From: Streptomyces venezuelae
GTDB taxonomy: Bacteria > Actinomycetota > Actinomycetes > Streptomycetales > Streptomycetaceae
Length of the DNA: 64,000 nucleotides
Assembly (NCBI RefSeq): GCF_008642275.1
Contig: NZ_CP029189.1
Span: 620,001 to 684,000 of the forward strand
Direction: 5' to 3'
The notes beneath the pieces were generated by a model, which worked only from the letters and a program-made list of their open reading frames with translations, ran no database searches and was not told the DNA's origin. Position 1 is the first letter of the stretch, and each line of letters starts with the position of its first letter. The position numbers and the translations under genes were made by a program. Positions 15,112-23,796 of this stretch are shown piece by piece.

Positions 15112-16410
15112 TCAGTTGGTGGCCGTCAGGGTCGCCGAGCGGCGCGGGATGGCGAAGGCGTCCAGCTCCGCGCGGGTCAGGCCGGTGAGGGCGGTGACCT
15201 CGTCGGTGCCGACCGCGCCGCAGTCGAGGCCGCGGACCAGGTAGCCGGCCAGGGCCTTGGCAGTGGCCGGCTCGTCCATCACGTCGCCCTCGATCTTGGC
15301 GACGTACGCCTTCAGCCGCGCGGCGGCGGCCTGAAGGCCCTCGCGGTAGAAGGTGAAGACGGCCGCATAGCGGGTCGGCAGGTGGCCCGGGTGCATGTCC
15401 CAGCCCTGGTAGTAGGCACGGGCCAGGGCGCGGCGGGTCAGGCCGTAGTGCAGCTTCCAGGCCTCGTGGACGTGCTCGGTGGTGCCGATCGGCAGGACGT
15501 TGGTCGAGCCGTCCGAGACGCGCACGCCGGTGCCGGCGGCCGCGACCTGCATGATCGCCTTCGCGTGGTCGGCGGCGGGGTGGTCGCTGGACTGGTACGC
15601 GGCGGAGACGCCGACGCAGGCGCTGTAGTCGAAGGTGCCGTAGTGCAGGCCGGTGGCACGGCCCTTGGAGGCCTCGATCATCCGCGCGACCGTGGCGGTG
15701 CCGTCGGAGGCGACGATGGACTGGCTGGTCTCGATCTGGATCTCGAAGCCGATCCGGCCCGGGCGCAGGCCCCGGGCGGTCTCGAAGGCCTCAAGCAGCT
15801 TCACGAAGGCACTGACCTGCTCGGCGTAGGTGACCTTCGGCAGGGTCAGGACGAGGCCCTCGGGCAGGCCGCCGTGCTCCAGCAGGCCGGAGAGGAAGAT
15901 GTCCGTGGTGCGGATCCCGCGGTCGCGGACGTTGGACTCCATGCACTTCATGCGGATGCCCATGTACGGCGCGTTGGTGCCGTTGGAGAAGGCCTCCGAG
16001 ACGAGGCGGGCGGCGCGGGCCGCGGCCTGGTCCTCCTCCTCGTCGGAGCGGACGCCGAAGCCGTCCTCGAAGTCGACGCGGAGGTCCTCGACGGGCTCGC
16101 TGAGCAGCTTGGCGCGGACACGGTCGTAGACGGGTACGGCCAGGTCGTCGGAGATGCCGAGCACCTTGGCGAAGGTGGCGGCGTCCGGGGCGTGCTCGTC
16201 GAGGGCGGCGAGGGCCTGGTCCCCCCAGGAGCGGATGGTGTCCGCGGCGAACACGTCACCGGGTACGTAGACCGTGTGGATGGGCTGCCGGGTGCCGGGG
16301 TCGCCCGGGTAGTGGCGCGCGAGTTCCGCGTCCACCGGCGCGAGGGAGGCGCTGATGCCCTCGCTGACCGCGCCTGCGAGGCTCGTCGCCACCTTCTCCT
16401 GCTGACCCAT
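15112..16410 (-). CDS. HpcH/HpaI aldolase/citrate lyase-like protein (DUF6986)
   Basis: The 432-residue protein resembles the phosphoenolpyruvate/pyruvate-domain TIM-barrel superfamily. Landmarks are LRVDFEDGFGVRSDEEED (acidic metal-site strand), MGIRMKCMESNVRDRGIRT, the strand RIGFEIQIETSQSIVASDG with the metal-binding Glu, and LHYGTFDYSACVGVS. Members such as citrate lyase beta and malyl-CoA lyases make or break C-C bonds next to pyruvate or acetyl groups; this subfamily's substrate is unknown. GAGGAG precedes the ATG at 16408-16410 by about 9 bases. A strong promoter lies upstream at 16461-16489. Confidence 0.8.
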   Translation of the reverse strand: MGQQEKVATSLAGAVSEGISASLAPVDAELARHYPGDPGTRQPIHTVYVPGDVFAADTIRSWGDQALAALDEHAPDAATFAKVLGISDDLAVPVYDRVRAKLLSEPVEDLRVDFEDGFGVRSDEEEDQAAARAARLVSEAFSNGTNAPYMGIRMKCMESNVRDRGIRTTDIFLSGLLEHGGLPEGLVLTLPKVTYAEQVSAFVKLLEAFETARGLRPGRIGFEIQIETSQSIVASDGTATVARMIEASKGRATGLHYGTFDYSACVGVSAAYQSSDHPAADHAKAIMQVAAAGTGVRVSDGSTNVLPIGTTEHVHEAWKLHYGLTRRALARAYYQGWDMHPGHLPTRYAAVFTFYREGLQAAAARLKAYVAKIEGDVMDEPATAKALAGYLVRGLDCGAVGTDEVTALTGLTRAELDAFAIPRRSATLTATN

Positions 16411-16460
16411 CGTGCACTCTCCTCTTTTCCACTTCACGGAAGCTTAGATCCGCATAGCAG

Positions 16461-16489
16461 AATTTAGTCACGGGGTTCCGCTCCGTCAA
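16461..16489 (-). promoter_or_regulatory. Promoter of the aldolase-like gene
   Basis: On the minus strand TTGACG (16484-16489) and TAAATT (16461-16466) are 17 bases apart, close to the housekeeping consensus, and lie about 50 bases upstream of the ATG. It is one of the most AT-rich spots in the area. Confidence 0.7.
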
Positions 16490-16593
16490 TGGTCCCCCCG
16501 CCGTCCGGGACAAACGACCCGGGGCTGCGCGGTGACAAACACCACACAGCCCCTTGGTCGGAGAGTACGCAGGTCAACGGCTACGGAGCCGGA

Positions 16594-18117
16594 TCAGGCC
16601 GGGGCCGGGGCCGCCCGCAGGCGGGGAACGAACAGGGCCGTGACGAGGGCCGCGGCCGGCCACGCCGCCAGCCCCCAGCCCACCGCGGCGTAGACGGCTC
16701 TGCCGTCGGCCACCAGGAGGGCGGCGAACACCACGGCGTTGAACAGCCCGGACTCCGTACCGAGCCAGGCCACCCAGGGGTCCCGCCGGGCGACCGCGCC
16801 CACCAGCCCCCGGACGAAGTGGGCCAGGAACAGCAGCACGAACCCCGACAGGAGCAGGACCGGCACCCCCACCCACCACGGGGCCGGCGGCCAGTACAGC
16901 AGCAGCACCCCGATGAGGGCTCCGGCCGTCACCGCCGCCGCAACACCCCGGCTCTCCTCCTCGGCCACGTCGGCGGAACTCTTGGAGACGAGGAAGGCCA
17001 GCAGGCAGGCGAGGAGTGCGGCACCGAGCGTCCCGAAGGTCAGCGACCCCCATGCGCCCAGGACCACGAGCTGGGTGTACACCCCGGCGGCCGCGAGCAC
17101 CGAGCCCCACAGGAGCCTCGGCCGTGTTCCGGGCACCGACGAGGCCGGAACCGGATGGCGGGACCCGGCACGCACGCGGGGGCCCGGCGCGGGCGCGTCG
17201 GAACCCAGGGCGCTCTCGGTGTCACGCCGGGGCGCCGGATCGGCGGCGGTCCGGGAGCGGGGCCCGGACCGGGCACCGCGCGCCGCCTTGCCCAACCGGT
17301 CGATCACCTGCTGCGCGTCGGCCGGTCGCGCCGCGGGCTCCTTGGCCAGCAGTTCCAGCACCAGCCGTTCCAGTCCCTCGGGCACTGCGGGCCGGAGGTC
17401 CCTGATGGGGGCGGGCTCGTCGGTGAGGTGCTGCGAGAGCACCGACAGCCCCGAGCCGGTGAACGGCGGCCTGCCCGCCAGCAGCTCGTACAGCATGCAG
17501 CCGAGGGAGTACAGGTCGCTGCGGCCGTCGATGCGGCCGTCGCCGCGCGCCTGTTCCGGGGACATGTAGGTCGGCGTGCCGATGGCCGCGCCGGTGGCCG
17601 TCAGAGCGGTCCCGGTCTCCTCGGCGAGGCGGGCGATGCCGAAGTCGCAGATGGTGACGTCGGCCTCGGCGGGCCCGTGGACCATGATGTTGGCCGGTTT
17701 GATGTCCCGGTGGACCACGCCGGCCCGGTGTGCCGCGGCCAGGCCCTCGCAGATCTGGACCGCCCACCGGATCACGGTGCCCGGGTCCACACCCGAGCGG
17801 TGGTCGTGCAGCACGGCGGTCAGGGGCCGCCCCCGCACCAGTTCCATCACGAGGAAGAGCACCGGGGTGCCGTCGACCTCGACCTCGCCGTGGTCGTGGA
17901 CGGTCACGATCCGGGGATGGGCCAGGCTCGCGGCCATGCGGGCCTCTTTGCGGAACCGCTCCTCCAGGAGGCGGTCACCGGCCACGCCGCGGGAGATCAC
18001 CTTGACCGCGACCTCCCGGTCGAGCCGCAGGTCCCGGGCCTGCCACACCTCGCCCATCCCACCGGCCCCGAGCCTGCGCCCCAGCCGGTAACGCCCCTCA
18101 AGTAACGCGCCCCGCAT
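16594..18117 (-). CDS. Membrane-anchored serine/threonine protein kinase
   Basis: The 507-residue protein begins with a complete Hanks-type kinase domain (about 8-270): GAGGMGEVW glycine loop, catalytic Lys39 in VAVKVI, HRDIKPAN with Asp138, DFG with Asp158, the TPTYMSPEQARG activation-segment end and DLYSLGCMLYELL. A Pro/Arg-rich linker of about 60 residues leads into a C-terminal region with about five hydrophobic helices (VYTQLVVLGAWGSL; WWVGVPVLLLSGFVLLFLAH). There are no PASTA repeats. GGGAGGAG lies 8 bases before the ATG. Signal and targets are unknown. Confidence 0.92.
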   Translation of the reverse strand: MRGALLEGRYRLGRRLGAGGMGEVWQARDLRLDREVAVKVISRGVAGDRLLEERFRKEARMAASLAHPRIVTVHDHGEVEVDGTPVLFLVMELVRGRPLTAVLHDHRSGVDPGTVIRWAVQICEGLAAAHRAGVVHRDIKPANIMVHGPAEADVTICDFGIARLAEETGTALTATGAAIGTPTYMSPEQARGDGRIDGRSDLYSLGCMLYELLAGRPPFTGSGLSVLSQHLTDEPAPIRDLRPAVPEGLERLVLELLAKEPAARPADAQQVIDRLGKAARGARSGPRSRTAADPAPRRDTESALGSDAPAPGPRVRAGSRHPVPASSVPGTRPRLLWGSVLAAAGVYTQLVVLGAWGSLTFGTLGAALLACLLAFLVSKSSADVAEEESRGVAAAVTAGALIGVLLLYWPPAPWWVGVPVLLLSGFVLLFLAHFVRGLVGAVARRDPWVAWLGTESGLFNAVVFAALLVADGRAVYAAVGWGLAAWPAAALVTALFVPRLRAAPAPA

Positions 18118-18255
18118 CGGACGAACTCCTCCCCGTTCCCGCGCCCTCCCCGGGCTGATCGCAGCCTACGCTCCTGGCCCGACCGCACGAGAGGGGTTCG
18201 GGGAGCACCCCCGCCCCGGGGGACGAGGAGGCCCGGCGCGAGACCCGGATACGAC

Positions 18256-18312
18256 GAGGGCCTCCCGGTCCGGTGCGGACGTCACCGTCCGCACCGGCCC
18301 CGGAAGGCCCTC
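18256..18312 (-). terminator. Terminator after the etfB-etfA operon
   Basis: CCGGTGCGGACG (18270-18281) pairs with CGTCCGCACCGG (18286-18297) around a TCAC loop, and outer arms GAGGGCCT (18256-18263) and AGGCCCTC (18305-18312) extend the stem. It lies 51 bases after the etfA stop. Confidence 0.85.
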
Positions 18313-18362
18313 ACTCGTTCGTGCACCCGGTACGCGTCGTGTTGCCGTCCCGGGGCGGGCGA

Positions 18363-19325
18363 CTAGCCCTTGCGCGCCTTGATCTCCGCGGTCAGCTGCG
18401 GGACGACCGTGAAGAGGTCGCCGACGACGCCGTAGTCGACGAGGTCGAAGATCGGGGCCTCGGCGTCCTTGTTGACGGCCACGATGGTCTTCGAGGTCTG
18501 CATGCCGGCCCGGTGCTGGATCGCGCCCGAGATGCCGGAGGCGATGTACAGCTGCGGGGAGACCGACTTGCCGGTCTGGCCGACCTGGTTGGTGTGCGGG
18601 TACCAGCCGGCGTCGACGGCGGCACGCGAGGCGCCGACGGCCGCGCCGAGGGAGTCCGCGAGCTCCTCGATGATGCCGAAGTTCTCGGCACCGTTGACGC
18701 CACGGCCGCCGGAGACGACGATCGCGGCCTCGGTCAGCTCGGGGCGGCCGGTCGACTCGCGGGGGGTGCGGCCGGTGACCTTGGTGCCGGTGGCCAGGGC
18801 GCCGAAGGTGACGGCGAGCGCCTCGACGGCGCCGGCGGCCGGAGCGGCCTCGACCGGGGCCGAGTTCGGCTTCACGGTGATGACCGGGGTGCCCTTGGAG
18901 ACGCGGGACTTGGTGGTGAACGACGCGGCGAAGGCGGACTGCGTCGCGACCGGACCCTCGTCACCCGCCTCCAGGTCGATGGCGTCGGTGATGATGCCCG
19001 AACCGATGCGGACGGCCAGGCGCGCGGCGATCTCCTTGCCCTCGGCGGAGGACGGGACGAGCACGGCGGCCGGGGACACGGCCTCGTACGCGGCCTGGAG
19101 CGCGTCCACCTTCGGCACCACGAGGTACTCGGTGAACTCGGGGGCGTCGGCGGTGAGGACCTTGACCGCGCCGTGCTCGGCGAGCACCGCGGCGGTGGCG
19201 TCGGCACCGGCGCCCAGCGCGACGGCGACGGGCTCGCCGATGCGGCGGGCCAGCGTCAGCAGCTCAAGGGTGGGCTTGCGGACGGCGCCGTCCACGTGGT
19301 CGACGTAGACGAGAACTTCAGCCAT
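18363..19325 (-). CDS. etfA: Electron transfer flavoprotein alpha subunit
   Basis: The 320-residue product is ETF-alpha (FixB). It starts [17 protein letters not shown] and has the C-terminal FAD-binding signature: VSGGRGVNG, then [40 protein letters not shown] and [20 protein letters not shown]. With the beta subunit it carries electrons from acyl-CoA dehydrogenases to the quinone pool. AGGAGA lies before the ATG at 19323-19325. The beta gene ends 58 bases upstream, so the two form an operon. Confidence 0.97.
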   Translation of the reverse strand: MAEVLVYVDHVDGAVRKPTLELLTLARRIGEPVAVALGAGADATAAVLAEHGAVKVLTADAPEFTEYLVVPKVDALQAAYEAVSPAAVLVPSSAEGKEIAARLAVRIGSGIITDAIDLEAGDEGPVATQSAFAASFTTKSRVSKGTPVITVKPNSAPVEAAPAAGAVEALAVTFGALATGTKVTGRTPRESTGRPELTEAAIVVSGGRGVNGAENFGIIEELADSLGAAVGASRAAVDAGWYPHTNQVGQTGKSVSPQLYIASGISGAIQHRAGMQTSKTIVAVNKDAEAPIFDLVDYGVVGDLFTVVPQLTAEIKARKG

Positions 19326-19383
19326 GGGACTGCTCTCCTGCGATTGCGAAGTGTCTGGGGGCTAAGAGGGGTGGCCGAGGTTC

Positions 19384-20169
19384 TTAGATGAACTTCTGGC
19401 CGGCCAGGAACTCGGCCAGCTGCTTGCCGCCCTCGCCCTCGTCCTTGACGATCGTGCCGGCGGTGCGGGCCGGGCGCTGCGCCGCGGAGTCGACCGCGGT
19501 CCAGGAGCCCTCGAGGCCGACCTCGTCGGACTCCAGGTCCAGGTCGGACAGGTCCCAGGACTCGACCGGCTTCTTCTTGGCGGCCATGATGCCCTTGAAG
19601 GACGGGTAGCGGGCCTCGCCCGACTGGTCCGTCACCGAGACGAGCGCGGGGAGGGAGGCCTCCAGCTGCTCGCTCGCGGTGTCGCCGTCACGGCGGCCGG
19701 TCACGGTGCCGTCCTCGACCTTGACCTCGGAGAGCAGGGTGACCTGCGGGACGCCCAGGCGCTCGGCCAGGATCGCCGGCAGGACGCCCATGGTGCCGTC
19801 GGTCGACGCCATGCCGGTGATGACCAGGTCGTAGCCGGCCTTCTCGATCGCCTTGGCGAGCACCAGCGAGGTGCCCATGACGTCGCTGCCGTGCAGGTCG
19901 TCGTCCTCGACGTGGATGGCCTTGTCGGCGCCCATCGACAGCGCCTTGCGCAGCGCGTCCTTGGCGTCCTCGGGGCCCACCGTCAGAACGGTGATCTCGG
20001 CATCGTCGGCCTCGTCGGCGATCTGCAGCGCCTGCTCGACGGCGTACTCGTCGAGCTCCGACAGCAGGCCGTCGACGTCGTCACGGTTGACGGTCAAGTC
20101 CTCGGTGAACTGCCGGTCGCCCGTGGCGTCGGGCACGTACTTCACACAGACAACGATCCTCAGGCTCAC
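19384..20169 (-). CDS. etfB: Electron transfer flavoprotein beta subunit
   Basis: The 261-residue ETF-beta (FixA) protein starts SLRIVVCVKYVPDATGDRQF and carries the AMP-binding and family landmarks AVEQALQIADE, VLTVGPEDAKDALRKALSMG and VITGMASTDGTMGVLPAILA. It begins with the GTG at 20167-20169, seven bases after AGGAGA. As in most actinobacteria it precedes etfA on the same strand. The intergenic sequence above it is modest (200 bases to the flavin reductase gene), and no clear promoter is assigned. Confidence 0.97.
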   Translation of the reverse strand: MSLRIVVCVKYVPDATGDRQFTEDLTVNRDDVDGLLSELDEYAVEQALQIADEADDAEITVLTVGPEDAKDALRKALSMGADKAIHVEDDDLHGSDVMGTSLVLAKAIEKAGYDLVITGMASTDGTMGVLPAILAERLGVPQVTLLSEVKVEDGTVTGRRDGDTASEQLEASLPALVSVTDQSGEARYPSFKGIMAAKKKPVESWDLSDLDLESDEVGLEGSWTAVDSAAQRPARTAGTIVKDEGEGGKQLAEFLAGQKFI

Positions 20170-20369
20170 GCCGGCTCTCCTACCGCATCGTCTTTTCTGG
20201 TACCGCCTTATGCAGGCAGCATAGGCGCCTTGTCGGGCGGATCCCGGTCGGGGCGGCCCGCGCTCCGAAGGGAATGTTACTCGTCAGTACACCGTGGGTC
20301 CCGCCAAGTCGCAAGGCTGCCGAGCTGTGATCTGCCCAACGCCGTCCGACCCTTCCAAGCAGGGACGAT

Positions 20370-20954
20370 TCAGTCGCGCAACGCGTTGAAGCGTCCCTGG
20401 TGGTACAGCAGCGGGCGGCCTTCCCCGGCCGGATCCCCGACGAGCGCCTCAGCGATGATCACACGATGTTCGCCGGCCGGCACACGCGCGGCCACCCTGC
20501 AGACCAGCCACGCCAGTACGCCGTCCAGCACCGGCACCCCGTGCGGACCGGTGACCCAGCCGGTCGGCGGACCGAAGCGGTCGGCTCCGCTGCGGGCGAA
20601 CAGACCCGCCAGTTCCCGCTGGTGCTCGCCGAGTATGTGGACACCGAGGTACTCGCTGTCGCGCACCGCGGGCCAGCTGGAGGCCCCGGTGGAGATCGTG
20701 AAGGACAGCAGCGGCGGATCGGCGGAGACGGAGTTGAGCGAGGTGGCGGTGAACCCCACCGGCCGGCCGCCGTCCTGGGCGGTGATCACGGCGACCCCCG
20801 CGGCGTGCTGCCGGAAGACCGAGCGCAACAGGTCGGGTGAGCCGGCGCGGGTCGTTCCGGTGGCCGTTGCGCCGCCGGACCGGGGGGAAAGGGGGGAACG
20901 GGGGGACGGGGCCGTGGGGACCACGGGGGCCGTCGGGACTGTCGGAGCAGTCAT
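20370..20954 (-). CDS. Flavin reductase-family FMN-binding protein
   Basis: The 194-residue protein matches the FMN-binding split barrel of flavin:NAD(P)H reductases: LRSVFRQHAAGVAVITAQDG, GFTATSLNSVSADPPLLSFT, SSWPAVRDSEYLGVHILGEH and a C-terminal LLYHQGRFNAL. Such proteins feed reduced flavin to two-component monooxygenases, often in sulphonate or sulphur metabolism. Residues 2-35 are a low-complexity Thr/Pro/Val tail. The ATG at 20952-20954 was chosen because the frame above covers a separate leader peptide gene (21016-21096) whose stop is 61 bases upstream. That leader implies attenuation-type control. Confidence 0.88.
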   Translation of the reverse strand: MTAPTVPTAPVVPTAPSPRSPLSPRSGGATATGTTRAGSPDLLRSVFRQHAAGVAVITAQDGGRPVGFTATSLNSVSADPPLLSFTISTGASSWPAVRDSEYLGVHILGEHQRELAGLFARSGADRFGPPTGWVTGPHGVPVLDGVLAWLVCRVAARVPAGEHRVIIAEALVGDPAGEGRPLLYHQGRFNALRD

Positions 20955-21015
20955 CAGGGTTCTGCCTTCTGCCGCGGGACACGCGGGCACGGTCGGGGAT
21001 CGGGGGCCGGGCTGT

Positions 21016-21096
21016 TCAGTGGCCCCGACAGCGCGCGCTCGCGTGGCGGACGAGGTCCACATGGACCCGCCCGTAGAGCAGGAGTTCATACCGCAT
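21016..21096 (-). CDS. 26-aa putative leader peptide upstream of flavin reductase
   Basis: An ATG at 21094-21096 opens a 26-codon frame ending at TGA 21016-21018. The product contains RVHVDLVRHASARCR, matching the streptomycete 'putative leader peptide' type with a VDLxRxxSxxC core ending near a Cys. Such peptides occur upstream of flavin reductases and sulphur-metabolism genes. Here it precedes the flavin reductase by 61 bases on the same strand. The upstream ribosome site is weak. Control by ribosome stalling at the Cys codon is plausible but inferred. Confidence 0.7.
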   Translation of the reverse strand: MRYELLLYGRVHVDLVRHASARCRGH

Positions 21097-21233
21097 ACCG
21101 CCAGCGTGGCGATCTCCCGTGGACCCAGTCAAGCGGGATCGGGCAGATGTCAGGCGCGTCACTCTGTGTGCGGGCGCGCGCACCGGCGCCCCGACCCCCG
21201 CCGCATCGGGCCGCCCCGCGGCCTGGCCGCGCG

Positions 21234-21569
21234 TCACACCGCGGCCCCGAGGGCGGCGATCACGTCCGCCTTGCGCGGCATCCCGGCCGCCCGCCGCACG
21301 ATCCGGCCACCGGAGTCCAGGACCAGCACGGTCGGGGTCTTCTCGATGCCGAGGGCCCGCACCAGTTCGAGCCGCTCCTCCGCGTCGATCTCGATGTGCG
21401 TCACCCCGTCCACCATCGCGGCGACGTCCGCGAGGATCCGCCGCGTGGCCCGGCAGGGCTGGCAGAAGGCGCTGGAGAACTGCACCAGGCTGGCCCGCTC
21501 CCCCGGCTCCGCACCCAGTTCGGCCGCACCCAGCCTGGTCCGCACGTCTTCCCGCCCCGGCACCCGCAC
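21234..21569 (-). CDS. Thioredoxin-family protein
   Basis: The protein of about 111 residues has a thioredoxin fold with the active site SSAFCQPCRATRR (CQPC in place of the usual CGPC), the cis-proline region GIEKTPTVLVLDSGG and the ending RKADVIAALGAAV. It could act as a cytosolic disulphide reductase. The GTG at 21567-21569 sits directly on its GAGGGG site, so the GTG two codons later (21561-21563) may be the real start. It lies about 140 bases upstream of the flavin reductase leader peptide gene, so both may share redox control. Confidence 0.85.
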   Translation of the reverse strand: MRVPGREDVRTRLGAAELGAEPGERASLVQFSSAFCQPCRATRRILADVAAMVDGVTHIEIDAEERLELVRALGIEKTPTVLVLDSGGRIVRRAAGMPRKADVIAALGAAV

Positions 21570-21797
21570 TCCCCTCTCGGCATTCGTCCGCGTACGTCAT
21601 CCTCGTACGCTCGTCCGTGGATCGGAGCGCCCCAGGGGGCCGCGGCATTCCCGGCGTGATGAGAATCTCCCCTGGCAGGGGCTTCTGGACTGGCCAGCGG
21701 GCCGCGTATGGGGCACGATCCCCATGGTCGCGTACCTACGCTTCCGTAACTTCCGGCCGGGAGCACCTCCCCAGGCAGAAAGCGGGGTCTCCCCACC

Positions 21798-22520
21798 ATG
21801 GCTGAGCTCGTCTACCCTCCCGTGATCGGCGCCGCGCACGGACTCTTCCGCGCCCTGGACATCCGTATCGACATGAAGGGCACCGAGAACATCCCCCGCA
21901 AGGGCGGTGCGGTCCTGGTGTCGAACCACATCGGATACCTCGACTTCATCTTCGCCGGCCTGACGGCGCGGCCGCAGAAGCGCCTGGTCCGCTTCATGGC
22001 CAAGGAGTCGGTGTTCCGGCACAAGGTGTCCGGTCCGCTGATGCGCGCGATGAAGCACATCCCCGTCGACCGCAAGCAGGGCGAGGCGGCCTACCAGCAC
22101 GCCCTGGACTCGCTGCGGGCCGGCGAGATCATCGGTGTCTTCCCCGAGGCGACGATCTCCCAGTCCTTCACGCTCAAGAGCTTCAAGTCGGGGGCGGCGC
22201 GCATGGCGCAGGAGGCCGGGGTCCCGCTGATCCCGGTGGCGCTGTGGGGCACCCAGCGGCTGTGGACCAAGGGCCGCCCGAAGAACCTCAAGCGCAGCCA
22301 CATCCCGGTGACGATGCGCGTGGGCGAGCCCGTGGAGGCCCCGGCCGACCAGTACGCCGGCGCCATCACCCGCCGGCTGCGCGAGCGCGTGCAGGAGCTG
22401 CTGGACGCCGCGCAGCGCGCCTACCCGGACAAGCCGAAGGGCGCCGACGACTCGTGGTGGCTCCCGGCCCACCTGGGCGGTACCGCGCCGACGGCGGCCG
22501 AGGTCCGCGAGGCCGGCTGA
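21798..22520 (+). CDS. 1-acyl-sn-glycerol-3-phosphate acyltransferase (PlsC family)
   Basis: The 240-residue protein has the four PlsC blocks: NHIGYLD (His44 and Asp49, the HX4D catalytic pair), FMAKESVFRHKVSGPLM with MKHIPVDRKQG, the glycerol-phosphate site FPEATIS (usually FPEGTRS) and a later VPLIPVALWGTQ. It probably adds the second acyl chain in phosphatidic acid synthesis at the membrane. The ATG at 21798 follows a short leader. The Gly-to-Ala change in block III is tolerated in several actinobacterial homologues. A hairpin at 22528-22573 follows the stop. Confidence 0.9.
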   Translation: MAELVYPPVIGAAHGLFRALDIRIDMKGTENIPRKGGAVLVSNHIGYLDFIFAGLTARPQKRLVRFMAKESVFRHKVSGPLMRAMKHIPVDRKQGEAAYQHALDSLRAGEIIGVFPEATISQSFTLKSFKSGAARMAQEAGVPLIPVALWGTQRLWTKGRPKNLKRSHIPVTMRVGEPVEAPADQYAGAITRRLRERVQELLDAAQRAYPDKPKGADDSWWLPAHLGGTAPTAAEVREAG

Positions 22521-22527
22521 CCCCGCG

Positions 22528-22573
22528 TCCGGAACTCCGGCCTCCCGGACCGCAGAAGGTCCCGGAGTCCGGA
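22528..22573. terminator. Hairpin between convergent PlsC-like and repeat-protein genes
   Basis: TCCGGAACTCCGG (22528-22540) pairs with CCGGAGTCCGGA (22562-22573) with one bulged A. It lies in the 70-base gap between two convergent stops. Confidence 0.6.
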
Positions 22574-22590
22574 GCACGGGTGGCCCGCCT

Positions 22591-23001
22591 TCAGTGCCGG
22601 GCACCGGTGGGGGGCTCGCACGGGGCGGCGAAGCACTGCCACTGCTGTCCCCGGTCCGGGACGTGCACCCCGCCGTCGTCGTTCCGGCCGGGACGGTGGC
22701 CGCCCCACTTGTCATGGCGGTCCCCCTTGCCGTGGTCCGGCTTGCCGTGGTGGTCCCCGTCCTCATGGCCGTCCGTCATCGGGCGGGTGCCGCCGGGGGG
22801 TTCGCACGGGGCGGCGAAGCACTGCCACTGCGGCCCCCCGTCCGGGACGTGCACGCCGCCACCGGTGCCGTCCGCCACGGCCCCGTGCGGCGCCGCCGGG
22901 GTGGCGGCGAAGCTGGTCGTGGGGACGAGCAGGCCTCCCGCCGCCATGGCGGTGGAGGCTACGAGCAGGGCGAGGCGTCGGGATCGAAAGCGGTGGGTCA
23001 T
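22591..23001 (-). CDS. Small secreted protein with two Cys-containing 25-residue repeats
   Basis: I do not recognise a family. The 136-residue product begins with a signal peptide (MTHRFRSRRLALLVAST, cleavage probably after FAA near residue 33). Two direct repeats follow, each reading GVHVPD(G/R)G(P/Q)QWQCF with AAPCEPP directly after, at about residues 48-72 and 110-134. A His/Asp/Gly/Lys-rich linker (GHEDGDHHGKPDHGKGDRHD) separates them and could bind metal. Each repeat has two Cys (WQCFAAPCEPP), suggesting disulphides outside the cell. The repeat is also visible in the DNA as about 80-bp copies. The ATG at 22999-23001 fixes the signal peptide. Confidence 0.75.
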   Translation of the reverse strand: MTHRFRSRRLALLVASTAMAAGGLLVPTTSFAATPAAPHGAVADGTGGGVHVPDGGPQWQCFAAPCEPPGGTRPMTDGHEDGDHHGKPDHGKGDRHDKWGGHRPGRNDDGGVHVPDRGQQWQCFAAPCEPPTGARH

Positions 23002-23151
23002 GGCCGTTCTCCTCGTGAAGGAAGCCGGAATGGATCCCTCCAGTACGCCTCGCCGACCGCGTCCCGTCATGCCGCTGGATCTCGTGGCTTGACGCATCCG
23101 GGAGCCCGTGACCTCACGGCGACCCCGTCGGGATCCGGACGGCCCCCGCGG

Positions 23152-23715
23152 TCACCCCGGACCGCCGCCCTCCCGCTTCCGGCGGCGGTGGGCGGCGACC
23201 CGCGCCCGCGTGGCGCAGCCGCCGGAGCAGTAGCGGCGCGCGCTCCCCGGCCCGGTGGCGAGGAAGAACCGCCCGCAGCCCGCCGCGGCGCAGGCACCCC
23301 AGGCGATCCGCCCGTACTCCGTGAGCAGTTGGGCGAGCGCGAGGGCGCCCGAGGCGAGGAACCAGTCGCCCCAGCCGGCCTCCTCGCCCCGGTCGACGTG
23401 CAGGTGCCAGGGGTGGCCGTCGTGCCGGGTCAGCCGGGGGCGGGTGCCGTACTGCGCGAACAGCGCGTTGAGGGCCTCCGCTGCGCGGCCCTCGTCGCCC
23501 TCCCCGAGCACCTCCCCCATCCGCCGTGCCGCGGCGCGCAGTTCGGCCGCGCCCGCCTCGGGGAACGCCTCCTCCGTGAGGTCGGCGGGCCGCTCCCCGT
23601 GCCGGGCCAGCAGCTCCGCGAGGTCGGCGCGCGGCAGTTCGGGAGCCGCCCGGACCGCCTCGGCGAGGTCGATCAGCCGCCGGGCCGCCGAGAAGCCGTC
23701 CCGCGAGTCACCCAT
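23152..23715 (-). CDS. CGNR zinc-finger (ABATE domain) transcription factor
   Basis: The 187-residue protein has an N-terminal ABATE-type helical domain (SAARRLIDLAEAVRAAPELP) and a C-terminal CGNR-type treble-clef finger: CAAAGCGRFFLATG then RRYCSGGCATRARVAAHRRR, with four spaced Cys and a basic tail. Such proteins are stress-linked regulators. The ATG at 23713-23715 has AAAGGA seven bases upstream; a GTG at 23740-23742 is the alternative. It is divergent from an MFS exporter with only 81 bases between starts, so it probably controls that transporter. Confidence 0.88.
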   Translation of the reverse strand: MGDSRDGFSAARRLIDLAEAVRAAPELPRADLAELLARHGERPADLTEEAFPEAGAAELRAAARRMGEVLGEGDEGRAAEALNALFAQYGTRPRLTRHDGHPWHLHVDRGEEAGWGDWFLASGALALAQLLTEYGRIAWGACAAAGCGRFFLATGPGSARRYCSGGCATRARVAAHRRRKREGGGPG

Positions 23716-23744
23716 CCCCACATCCTTTCGCCCTACACCCACAT

Positions 23745-23775
23745 GACGTAACGTCTTGAGCGTCTATCGCGTTAC
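23745..23775. promoter_or_regulatory. Operator-like inverted repeats in the CGNR/MFS divergent promoter
   Basis: GACGT-A-ACGTC (23745-23755) is a perfect palindrome, and GTAACG (23748-23753) recurs inverted as CGTTAC (23770-23775). TTGAGC (23756-23761) and CATACC (23778-23783) may be the rightward promoter. The CGNR protein is the obvious candidate ligand. Confidence 0.5.
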
Positions 23776-23796
23776 ACCATACCGGGGAGGGGTTCC

